DNA from: Cornus controversa
Taxonomy: Eukaryota > Streptophyta > Magnoliopsida > Cornales > Cornaceae
Assembly (NCBI GenBank): GCA_026545225.1
Contig: CM048849.1
Span: 57,803,836-57,867,835, forward strand
Direction: 5' to 3'
DNA length: 64,000 nucleotides
Below, one piece after another: positions 36,381 through 48,372 of this stretch. The stretch's first letter is position 1. Each line of letters begins with the position of its first letter. The translations under genes and the position numbers were made by a program. The notes below the pieces were generated by a model. It did not search any database. It was not told the DNA's origin and was given only the letters and a program-made list of their open reading frames with translations.

Positions 36381-37215
36381 TGACAAAATATACTTAGATC
36401 TCTTGAGATTTGCACTAATTATATTCATATTTATAATTTGGCAAAACCTAGAAATTTGATGCATGATTACATTCAACCCCAACACTATATGTATTGTCTG
36501 TTTTACCCCTCCATTAATTACAAATACATTTTTGAAATCAATTTTTTACTTTTAAAAGACTAAATTGTCCCAACTTTCTTTTCATTACTTCTATTTTAAC
36601 CTTAAACCACACACACACATACACACTTATATATTTTTGCAGCACTAGAAATATATTACAAATTTTATTAAATATATTTTTAATATATGTTATATTATGT
36701 ATTTTATTAAAAAAATAAATTAAAAATTATATAAACTTGTAATTTTTTCAAGTTTTATGAATCTTAATGTGATGATGATTATGTATATATGTGTATGTGT
36801 ATGAAGCTTTATCATCATCATATTAAGATTCATAAAGTTTGAAAGAATTATATGTATGTATAATTTGTAATGTTAAATTTAAATTTATTTTATACTAAAA
36901 TATGTAATATAACATATATTAAAAATATATTTAATAAAATTTGCAATATATTACTAGCGCTGCAAATATGTGTGTGTGTGGGGGGGGGGGGGGAGTGATG
37001 GAAGAAAAGTTGGGGTAATGTAGTTTTTTCAACATGAAAAATGAGATCAAGAATGTCTTTTCAGTCAATGGAAGAGTAAAACAGACAATACATCTAGTGT
37101 TGAAGTCAAGTATAATCATGCATCAAACTTTATGGAGTATGAGTGTAAGTTTTACCAAATTATAAATATAAGTGTAGTTAGGGCAAACCTCAGGGAGTGT
37201 GAGTGTATTTTGCTC
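36381..37215. mobile_element. Large fold-back (palindromic) element
   Basis: The two halves of this 835-bp segment are inverted copies of each other around a centre near 36797. Ends: TGACAAAATA at 36381 and TATTTTGCTCA ending at 37215. Matching pairs include the region around GATGCATGATTA (36459) with ATCATGCATCAAA (37116), ACAATACAT pairs, and the AAATTTTATTAAATATATTT pairs near 36660 and 36930. A (C)n/(G)n tract has expanded on the right arm only (about 36980-36993). It encodes no protein. The flanks are (TA)-rich, so the target duplication cannot be read. It could be a fold-back or fully palindromic MITE. Confidence 0.85.
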
Positions 37216-37377
37216 ATTTATATATATATGTATTTTCAATCCATACATCTAATTCATCTTGAAACAAGGCTGATTTTCTCAATATAACATCCAACGCCCT
37301 AGTGTTCATTATTAAAAAAATACTAATTCTTAGTTTAATCTCGCGGATAGTGCAAGCAATATGAACTTATTTTTTTA

Positions 37378-37734
37378 TGCTTTGTTTGGTACGTAACAAT
37401 GGAATGGAATGAGTCTTCTATTAAAGTGAAAATGGATTTAGAATGAGAATAGAATGAAGTGGTCATTTTCATTCTATTGTTTGATTTTAAACATGAAATG
37501 ATGCAGGAATAGGATGATGATTACATTATTTTTGATAACTATATTTTATTTTTTAATGTTTATTGGGAATAGAATGATTATTCCATACTTTGAGTAATGG
37601 AATGAATTTTCATTCTAAATGAATGGCAGAAAATGGTCATTCTCACTTTAGTTTTTCTTACCAAACAAAGAAATAAATCCAAAAAAATAATATTGACATT
37701 CCATTTCATTCATTGTTGCAAACCAAACACGGTA
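37378..37734. mobile_element. Tourist-like (PIF/Harbinger) MITE
   Basis: Inverted ends share TTGTTTGGT-like sequence and the motif AACAATGGAATGGAAT (left near 37396; right, inverted, near 37700). Both sides carry TTA (37375-37377 and 37735-37737), the expected three-base target duplication. The GTTTGGT-type terminus is typical of plant Tourist elements. The 357-bp body has many ATTCCATT/AATGGAAT motifs and codes for nothing. Confidence 0.78.
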
Positions 37735-37739
37735 TTAGT

Positions 37740-38943
37740 GGACATTTTCTATTTATTACTAAATGAATAAAAGCTTGGTAGTTTATATCTATGTTGACCA
37801 GTGATAGACCAGCTCCCCCGATAAAGAATTTGAATAAAATGTGCAAAAATCAACACAAACACATGAATTGGTTTCCAAATTAACCGCTTTTAAGCAAAAA
37901 TAAATAAAAAGTTCATGAAACCCAAAAATAAAATAAAAAAGTTCAAGGAGTAGATTATTCATTTTTTTCTCTTTCTGTGGCCAATCATGGGTTTAGGCAA
38001 GAAAATCAAAGCGTGTATGTAGATTTGGAATCTCAGCATAAAAAACTTTTTTTCTTTTTTGTGGTGAAGGGTTCAGCCATTGACCATAGGACTTCTTCGT
38101 TAAATAAAAAAAGCCAATAAAACAGAAATAAACTACACTGTCAGCATATGAATTTGATACGGATGTAATAAATACTAAATATCACTATCGTGTAATTAAG
38201 TAAAACATTAAAGGAGGCCAGTATATGTTTTTTTTTTTTACCCATAAAACAGAGAACAAGTGTAAGAACCCTTTATTAGCTACAGGACAGTTGAATTGTT
38301 GATGGTAGTAGTATATACCAAGTAGCAGTGATGGGAGACCTTAATACAGGTAGCCGGATCAAACCTCCTGTAGGGTATGCCAGAAATGTCCTCTAGCTAT
38401 CACTTGTGGAGGTAAGGTGGGATTGGTTTTATGATTTTGAACCAACAAATTAATTAAGTATATTTTTATATCATTTTGAAATTCATCCTAAACTTATGAT
38501 TTTAACTTTTGTTGTCCTGCTGACCATTCCTTTGTTCTCACACGACAGTTTGTGACTTTGAGAATCTTGGACAACAATCTATCTAGTGAAATCAATGATA
38601 GGAACAATTCAGAGATGATTATGGAGAAAGATTTTTTAAATTAACTATTCTCTACATTATCTTAAGTTAAATTAGTGGGAGTTTTACGCATAGTATTTTG
38701 CATGCATGTAGCACTCAAAGCTAATAAAAATAAAAATAAAAAGTTGTAAAAGTGATTATTTCAAACCTTTTTATTACTGAATGATGTGGTGCACTATTAT
38801 CCGTAGATTTGTGTTAAAGCCACGTGTCATATATTTAATAATTAACTTACAATAATGTAAAGAGTACTTAACTTAAAAGATTGTAATCTTTAAATTATAT
38901 AGCATGAGATGTTGGAGATATATATATATATATATACACGGCT
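37740..38943. other. Spacer between MITE and copia element
   Basis: AT-rich spacer with no recognisable gene or repeat. A short (AT)n tract lies at 38920-38936. Confidence 0.5.
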
Positions 38944-39360
38944 TAACAGAGCAACTCTTTATTTATCGATTTAGTTGTAATTGATTTTTGAATATTTTTT
39001 TATTTTACTTTGTATAATTTGTTTCTGGTGTGACCTAAAATCTAAGAGTTAGTTTCATTAATTTAGTTTTCACGTTCAAACACTTTGTGTTCTATAAATA
39101 TTTCAATTCTTCCAATAAAATGGAACAGCATATAATTCTCCAAATCTTCTCTTGTTGTTATGGTATCAGGGCTTTTAAGTATTTTTTTTCTCTTTCTTTA
39201 AACTATCACTATGACAACCGAGACTACATCAACGCTAAACACAACCATTTACAATACCAATGATTCACATAACACTCTCATCAGCATTAACATTGCTGCT
39301 TAAGCTCACCTCTCATAACTATATCTCCTATACAATTTTAGACACTCTTCATTGGATACG

Positions 39361-39710
39361 TGATAGGAAGTGTGAAGCCTAATTATACTATACACCTTGA
39401 TCCAATATCGCTGAAAGTTAGCGGGGGGTTGTAGGGGGCAGTGCCCCCTTGCCTGGAAGATGGGGGTTTGGGGGCTTGCCCCCGACCCGAATTCTTTAGA
39501 AGGATATTTTGATAATTTTACACTTGTTATGTAGTCCTAGAAGGTACCTATATATATAGTTTAAATTCTCTGTAATTGTATCTCATTTTTTCTCATCATA
39601 ATGAAAACCTTGTAACACCAAGGACGTAATCTTAGATTTTGGGTGAACCTTGTAAATCTGTGTGTCTTTTCTTGCGTGTTTGATATTCTTTTCTATTAAT
39701 TTTCACAACA
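39361..39710 (+). mobile_element. Solo LTR inserted in copia gag
   Basis: A 350-bp sequence starting TGATAGGAAG and ending TTTCACAACA, flanked by a perfect 5-bp duplication ATACG (39356-39360 and 39711-39715). Removing it plus one ATACG rejoins the gag reading on both sides. It has the TATATATAGTTT promoter-like motif and the AATGAAAACCTTG region typical of copia LTRs. It differs from the host element's own LTRs, so it comes from another family and was reduced to one LTR by recombination. Confidence 0.9.
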
Positions 39711-42398
39711 ATACGACCTTCTTGGATATGTTTGACGGATCAAAAGCATGCTCAGCTACAACTATCACTTGGAATGGAGCTGCAATACAGAATCCAGCCT
39801 ACATAATATGGATTCGACAGGATTAACTCATTCTTAATCCAATAGTTAGTTCTCTCTCTTCTACCATTATTCCCTTCATCGCTCGAGCCAAAACTTCCCG
39901 GGAAGCCTGGACTACACTAGCCAACACATATGCCAAGCCTTCTCGTGGACGAATCAAGCAGGTAAAAAGCCAATTCAAAAATCTCACCAAGGGCTCACAA
40001 ACTATTACAGAATTTCTATAGATAATTAAAGCCCGAGCCGATGAACTTGCTATCCTTGGAGCACCACTTGATGAGGAAGATCTAACTAAGAAAATACTTG
40101 ATAACCTTGGAGATGATTACAAAGAATTTGTCCGTGCAGTTCAAGCTAGAGATAATTCGATTGGATTTAATGAATTACATAAAAAGCTACTGAGTTTCGA
40201 AGCATCTCTGCAAGGTACCAAATCAGATCCATCTTGTTTTCCTACATCCGCAAACCCAACAAGTCAAACTAATGCTAGTTCTCACTCATTAAGCAGCAAT
40301 GGCCGAAAACCACCATCAAACAATGTTATCAACAACACGGACTGTCACCCATCGCCCACCTATGGTGCTCGCCCTCCTGCTCCAAACACTGTTGAAACCA
40401 ATTATGGTGCTCGGCCTCCTCTACGGCCCTACCTTGGATACTGTCAAATTTGCAGAATCTAGTGACACACTGGTAAACGATGTCCTTCATTTCGCTTAGT
40501 CCCAGTGAACAAATTAATAACACAAATCCAGTAGCAATACCATCTTCACAATGGCAACCAAGAGCTCATTTTGTCACAAACAGTTCCAACACTCTAGTAT
40601 AACTTTTGGACAGTGGAGCTTCTCACCATGTCACTTCTGACTTGAACAACCTATCCATTTATTCTCCTTACACAGGTTCTGATGACATAATGAGTGGAGA
40701 TGGCATGGGTCTCCCCATCACTTATAGTGGTTTCACCTCTCTCAAAACTCCTACTACTAAATTTTCCTTAAACAATATTTTGTGTGTACCTAGCATAAAA
40801 AAAAAACTTGATATCTATCTCATAATTTTGCACTTCCAACAATGTTTTTATTGAATTCTTACCCTATATTATTTTGTGAAGAAATTTCAAACAGAAAAAA
40901 CACTTTTGAAGGGTCTAACTAAAGATGGTGTGTATGAGTGGCCGATCTTCTCCCCATTAATTGCATTTTCTAGTGTCAAGACCACTTCGTCCAAGTGGCC
41001 TCACAGATTGAGACATCCAACATTTCCTATTTTGAAACAAATAATTTCTAGATATCAATTAGATTTATCATCTTCTTTGTCTCATTTTTCATGTAATGCC
41101 TGCCATTGTAATAAAAGTCATAAACTTTCTTTTTCTAATTTAACTCTTGTCTTTTCTCAACATCTTCAAATAATCTTTTCTGATGTTTCGACTTCATCGA
41201 TTCTTTCTCATGATGGCTTTAAATATTAAGTGATTTTTGTTGATCATTTTACCAAATATATTTGGTTTTATCCTCTCAAACAAAAGTCTGAAGTAAAAAA
41301 AGTGTTTATTCGATTTAAAGCCATTGTGGAAAAATATTTTAATCTTAGCATTAACACACTCTATTCCAATAAATGGTGGTGAATTCATAGCTCTTGATAG
41401 TTTTCTTGCTAGTCATGGTATCTCTCATTTAAAAACTCATCCTCACACACCCGAACACAATAGATTTTCTGAAAGACGACATCTTCATATAGTTAAGACA
41501 GGACTTACTTTACTCTCTCATGTTTTCATTCCTTTAACTTACTGGTCTCATGCTTTCGCTACTGCAGTATATCTAATTAATCGCATGCCCACTTCCTTAT
41601 GTTATCTTTGGCTTAGACTATATACTTCTTATAAACTTGATTCTCGTTCTAAACCATGCGTATTTCTTGGGTATTCTCTAACTCAAAGTGCCTATTTTTG
41701 TTATGATCTTTCAACATAAAAAAATTATGTTTCTAGACATGTTAGGTTCATTGAGTCTATTTTTCCTTTTGCATCTTTATCCACTTCATCTCCACGTCCA
41801 GAGACAAATACCATCTTTACTTGGGTTCCACCAATAATAAAAGTCAATTCACTACCACTTATGCAACCTTTTGACATAGATATTAAAAAGTATGCCAATT
41901 GTGAGGCTCCAACATAAACTGAAACCATATCACTTGACCCTCCACTCTCTACAGATAACCCCTCAAACCAATCAAAACCATCAAATCAACCAACACTTAA
42001 TCCACCACCCTTAAGAAGAACCTCCCGTATTGCTTCCCAACCAACTTATTCCATGACCACCCGAGCAAAAGACAACATTCACAAACCTGTCAAGAAATTT
42101 AATTAATCTTTATATATACCCAATTATCCAAATCCACCAATATTAAACCCACAACCGTGACCCAAGCTCTCAAAGATCCAAAATGGCATCGGGTCATGTC
42201 GGAGGAATATGATGCTTTAGTTCGGAATGGAACATGGAAATTAGTACAATCTGATCCTAGTTATAATATTATTGGTTGTAAATAGATTTTTAGAATCAAT
42301 CGTAACTCTGGTGGCTCTATTGACAAGTTTAAGGTGCACCTAGTTGCAAAAGATTTTCATCAAATCCTGAGAGTATATTATCACGATACTTCAGTCAT

Positions 42399-43297
42399 GT
42401 GGTTAAACCCACTACCATTCACATTGATCTAAGTCTAACGGTAAGTAGAGGCTCGTTTCTTTGTCAACTTGATATCAATAATGCATTTCTACAGTGTCAC
42501 TTCTTTGAGATTGTTTACATGGCTCAACCTCAATGTTTTATTGATCAAGAATATCCATCTCATGTTTGCAAACTCAAAAAAGCCATTTATGGTCTCAAGC
42601 AAGCTCCCCAAGCCTGGTATCAAGAACTTTGAACTTTTCTCCTTAACTCTGGTTTTAAGAACTCTCATGTTGATATTTCCCTCTTTGTTCTTAATTCTAA
42701 TGGACATTTAATCTATCTACTTGTCTATGTTGATGATTTGATTATTACGGGGGATCATAACTCTTTGGTGGATCGGTTTATTACTCTTTAGCTGATCATT
42801 TCACTTTAAAAGATCTTGGGTCGTTGTCCGAATTTCTTGGTGTGGAAGTTATTTCTCATGAACATGGTATTTTGTTCTCTCAGCAGCGTTATGTTTTGGA
42901 CATTCTTTCTCGCTCCAACATGCTTGAAGCCAAATTGGTTCTCACACCACTTCCTGGTAGTCCATCTATCTTCTTATATTCTGGTTCTCTTCTTATTGAT
43001 CCTACAGAATATCGGACTATGGTGGGAAGTCTGCAATATTTGTCTCTTACTTGGCGTGATATATCTTTTACAGTAAATAAACTTTCTCAGTATTCCAATC
43101 CGGTATTCCATTCAAGGATGAAACATGTGGCTATTGATTTTCATTTCATCAGTGATCAAGTTCAAGGTGGTTTTCTTCAGGTTGCACATGTTTCCTCTGC
43201 TAATCAACTTGTTGATGCTTTAATCAAATCACTTTCCCAAGCCAAATTTCTCCTTCTCAAAGACAAGACTGGACTCTCCTCTCTAGTTCCATCTTGA
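42399..43297 (+). pseudogene. Copia reverse transcriptase / RNase H remnant
   Basis: Reverse transcriptase fragments in several frames keep the YVDD catalytic motif near 42727. The later frame (42824-43297) covers LGVEVISHEHGILFSQQRY and ends with the RNase H tail. The catalytic middle of RNase H is deleted: the text jumps from the YSNPVFHSRM region straight to KHVAIDFHF. It is not functional. Confidence 0.8.
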
Positions 43298-43794
43298 GGG
43301 GGCATAACAGAGCAAATCCTTATTTATCAATTTAGTTGTAACTGATTTTTGAATATTTCTTTATTTGACTTTGTATAATTCGTTTATGTTATTTCCTACA
43401 ATCTAGGAGTTAGTTTTGTTAATTTAATTTCCACGTTCAAACACTTGTGTTCTATAAATGTTTCAATTCTTTCAATAAAATGGAACACCATATATTTCTC
43501 CTAATCTCCTTCTGCTGTTATAACATCCTCTTTTTCAGGAGAGGATAACATTGTCCCCAATTTTCTTAAACAATAATAGCTCCAAACACTTATTGTTATC
43601 ATGTCTAAGGAAAGACTATTTCTGTCATTTTAAATTTCAATTTTTTTTTAAAAAAAATTCATCTATACTGCAACGTTTTCTGTGCCTGCAACAATATCGA
43701 TGACGACCGTAGGTTACATCATTTTTGGAGAAGTATGTTTATAATACACCTGCTGTAAATACATTGGTTGAATCTGAACCGTGCGTGTACAACA

Positions 43795-44225
43795 TCACTA
43801 CCACCACCACAACCACCATCACCACTATATGTATTCTGGTGGATGAACCACCCCTACGAATGTATTCCGGTGGATGAACCACCTCTACGAATGTATTTTG
43901 GGGATGAACCACCATTACCAACCACCACTCTCTACAGCAAAAACCACCACCAGCAAAATCGGTGACACCACTATCACCATACCCACTCCCATAACCACCA
44001 CCACCATCACCACCACAACCATGTCTATTCTAGAGAATGAACCAGCACCAACATCACCAAAATCAATATTGACACCACCACCATCCCCCACCTCACAACC
44101 ACCACCAATAGTGTATTCCGACAATTGAACCATCACCGACACCACCACAACCTGTGGCACCACCACCACCATCCTCACCTCTAAACCATCGTCAACATCT
44201 TTACCTCCATAACCACCACCACCAC
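43795..44225 (+). repeat. CCACCA low-complexity tract with a 30-bp-class repeat
   Basis: CACCAC/CCACCA triplets dominate the tract. Inside it, the phrase GGATGAACCACC with CTACGAATGTATTC occurs three times near 43850-43915. The long open frames on both strands here (Thr/Pro and Val/Gly-rich) are products of the triplet repeat, not genes. Confidence 0.85.
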
Positions 44226-44934
44226 TGTTAGAAATAAAGAAAGAATTGTATTTAATTGAATTGATATATGTGAAAAATACCTAAAGACCTATTTATAAAC
44301 GCATAATCTTGGAGGCTAAGTAAACTTAAGAGATAAGAAATCCTAGTCCTAGATGGTTTAGGAAAAGGTGTAAGAAACCTATGTGGTTTAGGAAAAGATA
44401 TATAATCTAACAACAGATATAATAGAAAATATATAATCTAATAGCCCCCCGCAAACTCAAGGTGAGTTATATGAAGCCAACTTGAGTTTGGAGACAAAAT
44501 ATTGAATGTGACTCACGAAAGCAATCTAACGATGTTACTAACTTTGTCTGCGAACACATACAAAGAAGTGACAAAAAGAGCGGGGCTCGGTAGACAAATA
44601 CAACTCATTGGAGTGACGGGAAGACCGAAAATGGCTCATTAGAGCGAAAACTTATTTAAAAATTAGAAAAAGGAGCTCATTGAAATTAATGACTTTGATA
44701 CACAGATGCTATGGTTCGGAAAAATAATTTGGTGATGTTACCAACAGTGGCTACGAACATATACAAAGAAGCTGTAAAAGAGCGAACTCGTTGGAGTGAC
44801 GGTAAGACTTAAAACTAATTTGAAAATCAGAAAAGAGGCTCATTAAAATCAGCGACTTTGACACACAGATGCTAGTAGGAGCCGATGAATTGAACTTGAG
44901 CTCGGTTATCATATTTTTTTCTTTTATTATTTGC

Positions 44935-44972
<38 letters not shown>

Positions 44973-45325
44973 ATGAAAACTATTTTCTACGATTGATCAC
45001 CGAGGATGAAGCAGATGGTGTCATCCTCGGCAGTGAAAGTGATTGACAGTTGACGGTGAGGGCGATCGACAATGAAGACTACCAAAAATTAATAGGCTCT
45101 GATACCATGTTAGAAATAAAGAAAGAATTGTATTTAATTGAATTGATATATGTGAACAATACCTAAAGACCTATTTATAAGCACATAATCTTGGAGGTTA
45201 AGTAACCTTAGGAGATAAGAAATCCTAGTCCTATATGGTTTAAGAGAAAGGGTAAGAAACTTATGTGGTTTAAGGAAAGATATATAATCTAATAGCAGAT
45301 ATAATAGGAAATATATAATCTAACA
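44226..45325 (-). mobile_element. TRIM (miniature LTR retrotransposon)
   Basis: Two 218-bp terminal repeats at 44226-44443 and 45108-45325 are similar, with few differences, and start TGTTAG. A perfect 5-bp duplication ACCAC lies at 44221-44225 and 45326-45330. On the minus strand the repeat at 45108-45325 is followed by TGGTATCAGAGCC, the initiator-tRNA-Met primer site, and a G-run polypurine tract (GCGGGGGG) precedes the other repeat. That fixes the orientation as minus. The internal 660 bp encodes no gag or pol. Total length is 1.1 kb. Confidence 0.92.
44937..44971. repeat. (AT)n microsatellite inside the TRIM
   Basis: An uninterrupted (AT)n tract in the TRIM internal region. Confidence 0.95.
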
Positions 45326-45614
45326 ACCACCAAAATCCAATAGCTGACGGCCACCACAAAAACCCTATGCCGACGTTGCCTTGGTGGTATTCCGGTCATA
45401 TATGAAATTATAGCATTGTTGAGTTCTGGTTCAGGGTTAACGTAGAGATCGAGAGATGATGAGGTGATCAAAGAAAAAGTGGAGTAATTAGATTTTGAAA
45501 ATGACAATATTACCCATTTTTTTTAATGATCTGGCAGCTTCCTATTAATGTTATTTTTGTTCAAAAAAATTGGGGACAAGGCTATCCTCCTCCTGAGAGA
45601 TGGGATGTTAGATT

Positions 45615-45615
45615 T

Positions 45616-45647
<32 letters not shown>

Positions 45648-47120
45648 ACTACTTGTGAAGCATTTTTATTCTTTTTTTATACACATTTTATTTATTTCTA
45701 ACATTTCACCTATATAGTAGCATAAAAAAGCTTCAAAAACTTGCAAATTTCAAGAGTTTTCAACTGTTACACCTATTGGGTGGAATGACAAAAGCTTAAA
45801 AAACTCAAATTTTAACGAATAACCTTGCAAGTCAAAGACAAAAAGATGTCCACGTCTTTGATGGACTGAAACTCTGAAATTTCATCTTATTATTGGTTTT
45901 TCAAAATTTACTAACGTGACTTGGAATCGTTAGGATATAATGTGTTCATCTCTTTAACTAGATCACTATATTTTGAACTCTTTCGGCAAAATATGATAAT
46001 GGTTGAAATCTATTTCAAAATCATCAAAATCCCTTTTTACATGATACTATGATATGTTGAATTGTAAGATTTTTACTTGGAGTAGTTGCCATTACTAGGA
46101 TATGTTAGAGTTGTAAGATTTTTACTTGGAGTAGTTGTAGAAGAAACATGTGTGGAGTACCACATTTGTCAATTTGAGAGAGAGTTTCTATAAGGGTGTC
46201 ACAGACAGTTTGAGAAGAAGTTGCTATAAGGGTGTCACAGACTAGACAAATTAATGGGATGGGATCGACTAAATTAATTAAACAAATACTAACCATCTTT
46301 ATATATCTAATCTATCACACTAACGATAACTCAATTTATACTCAATATTTGGTCCCTCTGATCAGTTTCACCCCTCTTTTGTTTTTTTTTGTGAAAGATG
46401 TGTTAACGTTTTATAGTTTCTGATACATTTATTAGTCGTGGATGATAGAGGGGTGATACGTATGGAAATCCTCCTAATAGATACCTTTCTAATACGCAGA
46501 GTTGTCATGCAAAACACAGATTTTCATGTAAAAGGCGTTGACACCCGTATATATACATATATGTATTCTCAATTCATAACCTATTTAACTTTATATTCTG
46601 ATAAACATATATTAACATTTGGTTGTATTATGATTTCACTCATAAAATTATAAGTAACTTTTGAGTGTAGTGTATTTATAAAGAAAAAAATAAAAGGAGT
46701 TGAGAGACAAAAATTTGATCTATGCTCACCTTTAATTTTTATAACCTAAAAGGATATTTATGGCCTCAATGCGAACTTCTAGAAATGTTAGGTGTTTTTT
46801 AGAAAGACAAAAGAAAGATATAAGTTTTCAGTAAAATTATGTATTATATTTATTAACTTGAAAATGTATACTCTATACAGTTCCAACAAACTTAATGTAC
46901 CACTTCACAAATTGAAAACTAGCCAATAATTTTATGTATTGATCACGGTTCACACAGTATGAGATACAAAATAGGATTTTGAGATTTTTTCTATCTTTTA
47001 ATTTTTTGGTTTATTACTAATATTAACACAATAATTTCACTTGCGAAACAATATTTTGGTTGAAGACTACCCTAGATGACCTTTTGTATGTCGCTATAAA
47101 TTAATATAATCACCATTAAC
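45615..47120. other. Intergenic DNA, no gene seen
   Basis: Begins with a (CT)n(AT)n tract at 45617-45648. AT-rich with no protein-like frame. A phrase TTGTAAGATTTTTACTTGGAG occurs twice near 46060 and 46110, a small local duplication. Confidence 0.55.
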
Positions 47121-48372
47121 TAGTGATACACGAGAAACCGGAATAGTCACATTTTTAACACTCAAAAAATTGTTAGTCTTTGTGATGCAGGAGAGATCGG
47201 AACAGTCATATTTTAACACTCAAAAATTTGTTAGTTTTTGTGATGCAGGAGAGACCGGAACTAGGGGTGCACAAAGAACTGAAATCGAAATCGAGGGGAA
47301 CCGTACCAGAACCATACCGAACCGTGGCTACGGTTCCTAAAATTAGGAACCGTTACCAATGGTTCCGGTTCCGGTTCCAGGACCAGTAGAACTGTACCGG
47401 AACCGGAACCGTTGGGGGTAACGGTTCTTTAGAACCGAATCGGAACCGGAACCGTTTTATATTAAATATGTGTATATATATATATATATAATATAATAAC
47501 TATATATAATATATATACATTATATATACATTACATATAATTATATATAATGTATATATATTAGTAATTATATATAATGTATATATATTATATATAGTAA
47601 TTATATTATAATATAATTACTATATATAATATATATACATTATATATAATTATTATATGTAATGTGTATATATATATATATAATATAATAATTATATATA
47701 TATAGGGTGCCATTTTTAGATTGTAGGTCTCACATTTATTTAATGAATATATAGATATATATATTTTGTATTTTCAAGCTTCATTAAAAAAAAAATCTCC
47801 TAAGGAACCGCGGTTCGGAACCGGAACCGAACCGAGAACTGTGGTTCGGTTCCTCATGGTTCCAACCCTTAAGGGTTCCGGTTCTGGTTCCGAAAATCAG
47901 GAACCGTTGGTAACGGTTCCGGTTCCAGTTCCACTAAGAACCGTGGGAAACCGTACCGTGTACACCCCTAATCGGAACAGTCATATTTTAACACTCAAAA
48001 ATTTGTTAGTCTTTGTGATGCACGAAAGACCGGAACAGTCACATTTTAACACTCAAAAATTTGTTAGTATTTGTGATGCACGAGAGACCGGAACAGTCAC
48101 ATTTTAACACTCAAAAATTTGTTAGTTTTGTGATTCACGAGATCGAAATAGTCACATTTTAACACTCAAATTTTTTAGTTTTGTGTTGCACGAGAGAGTA
48201 ACATTCAAAAATTTGTTAGTTTTGTGTTGCACGATAGAGTAACATTTTAACACTCAAAAATTTGTTAGTATTTGTGATGCATGAGAGATCGAAACAGTCA
48301 CATTTTAACACTCAAAAATTTGTTAATTTTGTATTGCACGAGAGAGTCACATTTTAACATTCAAAAATATGT
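47121..48372 (+). repeat. 58-bp minisatellite, interrupted by a hAT-type MITE
   Basis: Units read ACCGGAACAGTCACATTTTA, then ACACTCAAAAATTTGTTAG and TTTGTGATGCACGAGAG. The period is exactly 58 bp in the middle (for example cores at 48030 and 48088); some later units are shortened. About three units lie left of the MITE and about eight right of it. Cores such as AACACTCAAAAATTTGTTAG are almost invariant. Confidence 0.9.
47262..47970. mobile_element. hAT-type MITE with GGTTCC-rich ends, copy 2, inserted in the minisatellite
   Basis: It has the same terminal repeat as copy 1 (TAGGGGTGCACA left; right end inverted TAGGGGTGTACA). The 8-bp target duplication has one mismatch: ACCGGAAC at 47254-47261 and ATCGGAAC at 47971-47978. 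The target lies inside a minisatellite unit, which continues correctly on the far side. Subterminal zones carry many GGTTCC/GGAACC motifs. The centre (47470-47710) is an AT-rich palindromic maze. It is 709 bp against 984 bp for copy 1; no transposase. Confidence 0.9.

Larger units (their letters stand above)
38944..43520 (+). mobile_element. Decayed Ty1/copia LTR retrotransposon
   Basis: LTRs lie at 38944-39160 and 43305-43520 (217 and 216 bp), starting TAACAG and ending TGTTA. Directly after the 5' LTR is TGGTATCAGGG, the initiator-tRNA-Met primer site; before the 3' LTR is the polypurine run TTGAGGGGG. The domain order is copia-type. Gag (39211-40260) is broken by a solo LTR. Protease follows (LDSGASHHVTSD, near 40606), then integrase (KWPHRLRHPTFP near 40996, CNACHCNKSHK near 41095), reverse transcriptase (LDINNAFLQC near 42465, YGLKQAPQAWYQ near 42590, YVDDLIITG near 42727) and an RNase H remnant. 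The two LTRs differ at many positions, and stops and frameshifts abound, so it is old and dead. The 5-bp target duplication is not recognisable. Confidence 0.93.
43521..45610. mobile_element. Inverted-repeat DNA element, split by a TRIM
   Basis: The left end (43521-43573: TAACATCCTC, CAGGAGAGGATAAC, TTGTCCCCAATTTT) and right end (45557-45610, inverted) match over about 53 bp with some mismatches. Without the 1.1-kb TRIM and its extra ACCAC the element would be about 985 bp. Its middle is low-complexity CCACCA-type repeat. The ends can be read as ACATCC...GGATGT flanked by TA, but the superfamily is not settled. Its left edge abuts the copia 3' LTR directly. Confidence 0.65.

Noticed and set aside
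38300..38400. GC-richer stretch considered as a tRNA or rRNA fragment
   Set aside because: No cloverleaf arms or rRNA-like conserved core could be found.
43874..44178. Overlapping open frames on both strands rich in Thr/Pro or Val/Gly
   Set aside because: They arise from CCACCA triplet repeats; there are no start context, domain or homologue features.
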